The notes under the pieces are model-generated. The model ran no database searches. It saw only the letters and a list, made by a program, of their open reading frames with translations, and had not been told where the DNA came from. From Elusimicrobiales bacterium (GTDB taxonomy: Bacteria > Elusimicrobiota > Elusimicrobia > Elusimicrobiales > UBA9959), in contig JAOAEH010000024.1 of NCBI GenBank assembly GCA_026416895.1, forward strand, positions 1 to 7,987: 7,987 bases of DNA, written 5' to 3'. A program made the position numbers and the translations under genes. Below, in pieces: positions 6,938 through 7,987 of this stretch (its first letter is position 1; every line of letters begins with the position of its first letter).

Positions 6938-7987
6938 TTATGCACCATTTATAATAGCATTTAGTTCTTCTCCAGATATCGTTTCTTTTTCAAGAAGAAT
7001 ATTTACAATTTTATCAAGTATAATTTTGTTTTCTATAATTATGGATTTTGCCCTAGAATAACATTCCCCAATTATCCTTTTAATCTCCTCATCTATATTT
7101 TTTGCAGTTTCATCAGAATAATGATGTTGTTTAACGATATCTCTTCCTAAAAAAACTTCATGTTCATCTTTCTTTAAAGACAATGGACCAATTTTATCAC
7201 TCATTCCGTATTCCATAACCATCTTTTGAGCATAAGAGGTTGCTTTTGAAAGATCATCCTGAGCACCTGTAGTAATTTCTCCAAATATAACCTCTTCTGT
7301 TGCTCTTCCTGCCAGCAATACTGATAACTTAGATAAAATATCATTTTTTGAAAGAAGATACTTATCTTCTTGAGGAAGTTGTAGAGTATATCCAAGAGCA
7401 GGTCCTCGTGGTATGATAGATATTTTATGAACCGGATCACATCCATCAATAATTTTTGCCACAAGAGCATGTCCTGCTTCATGATAAGCAATAATCTTTT
7501 TTTCCTTTTCAGATATTATTCTACTTTTTCTTTGGGGTCCTGCAATGTGTTTTTCAATAGCCTCTTCTATATCTACAAATTCAACTTCTAACTTATTCTT
7601 TTTCGCAGCAATTATTGCAGCTTCATTTATAACATTTGCAAGATCTGCTCCAGCAAAACCAGGAGTTCTTTGTGCCACAACATTAAGATCTACTGAAGGA
7701 GATAATTTTATTTTTGCTGCATGAACTTTAAGAATTTCATAACGCCCTTTTAAATCTGGAACAGGAACATGAATTCTTCTATCAAATCTACCAGGTCTAA
7801 GCAAAGCTGGGTCAAGCACATCTGGTCTATTTGTTGCAGCTATAAGTATAATTCCTTCTTTAACTTCAAAGCCATCTAACTCTATTAAAAGCTGATTTAG
7901 AGTTTGTTCTCTCTCATCATGCCCACCACCAATTCCTGCAAATCTATGTCTACCAACAGCATCAAGCTCATCTATAAAAATTATTGC
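6938..7987 (-). CDS. ftsH: ATP-dependent zinc metalloprotease FtsH (5' partial)
   Basis: The C-terminal 349 residues are visible. The frame is open to the right edge, so the N-terminal membrane helices and Walker A lie outside; the GTG at 7819 is an internal Val codon. The visible part begins at Walker B (IIFIDELDAVGR, residues 2-13), then GGGHDEREQTLNQLL, sensor region AATNRPD (50-56), arginine fingers Arg64 and Arg67 in LRPGRFDRR, the lid helix with GFAGADL, and the M41 protease domain with zinc motif HEAGH (169-173). The third ligand is probably Asp245 in TTGAQDDLSKAT. FtsH degrades misassembled membrane proteins and selected cytosolic regulators. The protein ends soon after the protease helices, at NAIINGA, with no long disordered tail. 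It is the first visible gene of the operon, followed 12 nt later by cdaA. Confidence 0.97.
   Translation of the reverse strand, partial: AIIFIDELDAVGRHRFAGIGGGHDEREQTLNQLLIELDGFEVKEGIILIAATNRPDVLDPALLRPGRFDRRIHVPVPDLKGRYEILKVHAAKIKLSPSVDLNVVAQRTPGFAGADLANVINEAAIIAAKKNKLEVEFVDIEEAIEKHIAGPQRKSRIISEKEKKIIAYHEAGHALVAKIIDGCDPVHKISIIPRGPALGYTLQLPQEDKYLLSKNDILSKLSVLLAGRATEEVIFGEITTGAQDDLSKATSYAQKMVMEYGMSDKIGPLSLKKDEHEVFLGRDIVKQHHYSDETAKNIDEEIKRIIGECYSRAKSIIIENKIILDKIVNILLEKETISGEELNAIINGA

Noticed and set aside
7201..7491. 96-codon minus-strand open frame
   Set aside because: It overlaps the conserved FtsH protease domain in another frame and shows no family resemblance.
7817..7819. GTG as the start of a short FtsH
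   Set aside because: It is the Val of NRPDVLDPALLRPGR; the frame upstream encodes the conserved Walker B and second-region-of-homology residues up to the window end.

Overview
This is a strongly AT-rich stretch of a bacterial chromosome, densely packed with genes on two converging strands. I see no RNA gene, insertion sequence, CRISPR array or origin. The likely source is a diderm bacterium, because it encodes a PorV/PorQ-type outer-membrane barrel and a secreted fibronectin-type-III protein ending in a type IX-like C-terminal sorting domain. The style of that domain (YPNPYKPN, SLSGELIKKI, WDGKN, DVASGMYI) resembles proteins I associate with Elusimicrobiota and neighbouring lineages. That placement is an inference from protein style, not a phylogeny.

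Left part (2-2988, plus strand): a large secreted protein, cut by the window edge at its N terminus, carries five fibronectin-III-like repeats, a ZU5-like beta domain and the sorting domain. It overlaps the next gene by 4 nt (ATGA). That gene encodes the PorV/PorQ-like barrel, so the pair looks like a surface cargo and an outer-membrane partner made together.

Right part (7987-2985, minus strand, read right to left): ftsH (5' end outside the window), cdaA (diadenylate cyclase), a 30-codon gene, a membrane-anchored peptidase-like protein, an M29 aminopeptidase, and an Npt1/Npt2-type nucleotide-transporter-like membrane protein. Gaps are at most 17 nt and several junctions are 4-nt stop/start overlaps, so one operon is likely. 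Its stop codon overlaps that of the plus-strand barrel gene on the opposite strand, leaving no intergenic room at the convergence point.

The most interesting item is the 30-codon gene at 6051-6143. It lies exactly where cdaR (ybbR) follows cdaA in other bacteria, and its product matches only the N-terminal membrane helix of CdaR, with none of the extracytoplasmic YbbR domains. The second is the next gene. It looks like a member of a membrane-anchored gluzincin-type family, but at the HExxH position it reads FEKLY, so it is probably a pseudoenzyme. Together with ftsH and cdaA they suggest a membrane-centred c-di-AMP module with an unusual, reduced regulator.
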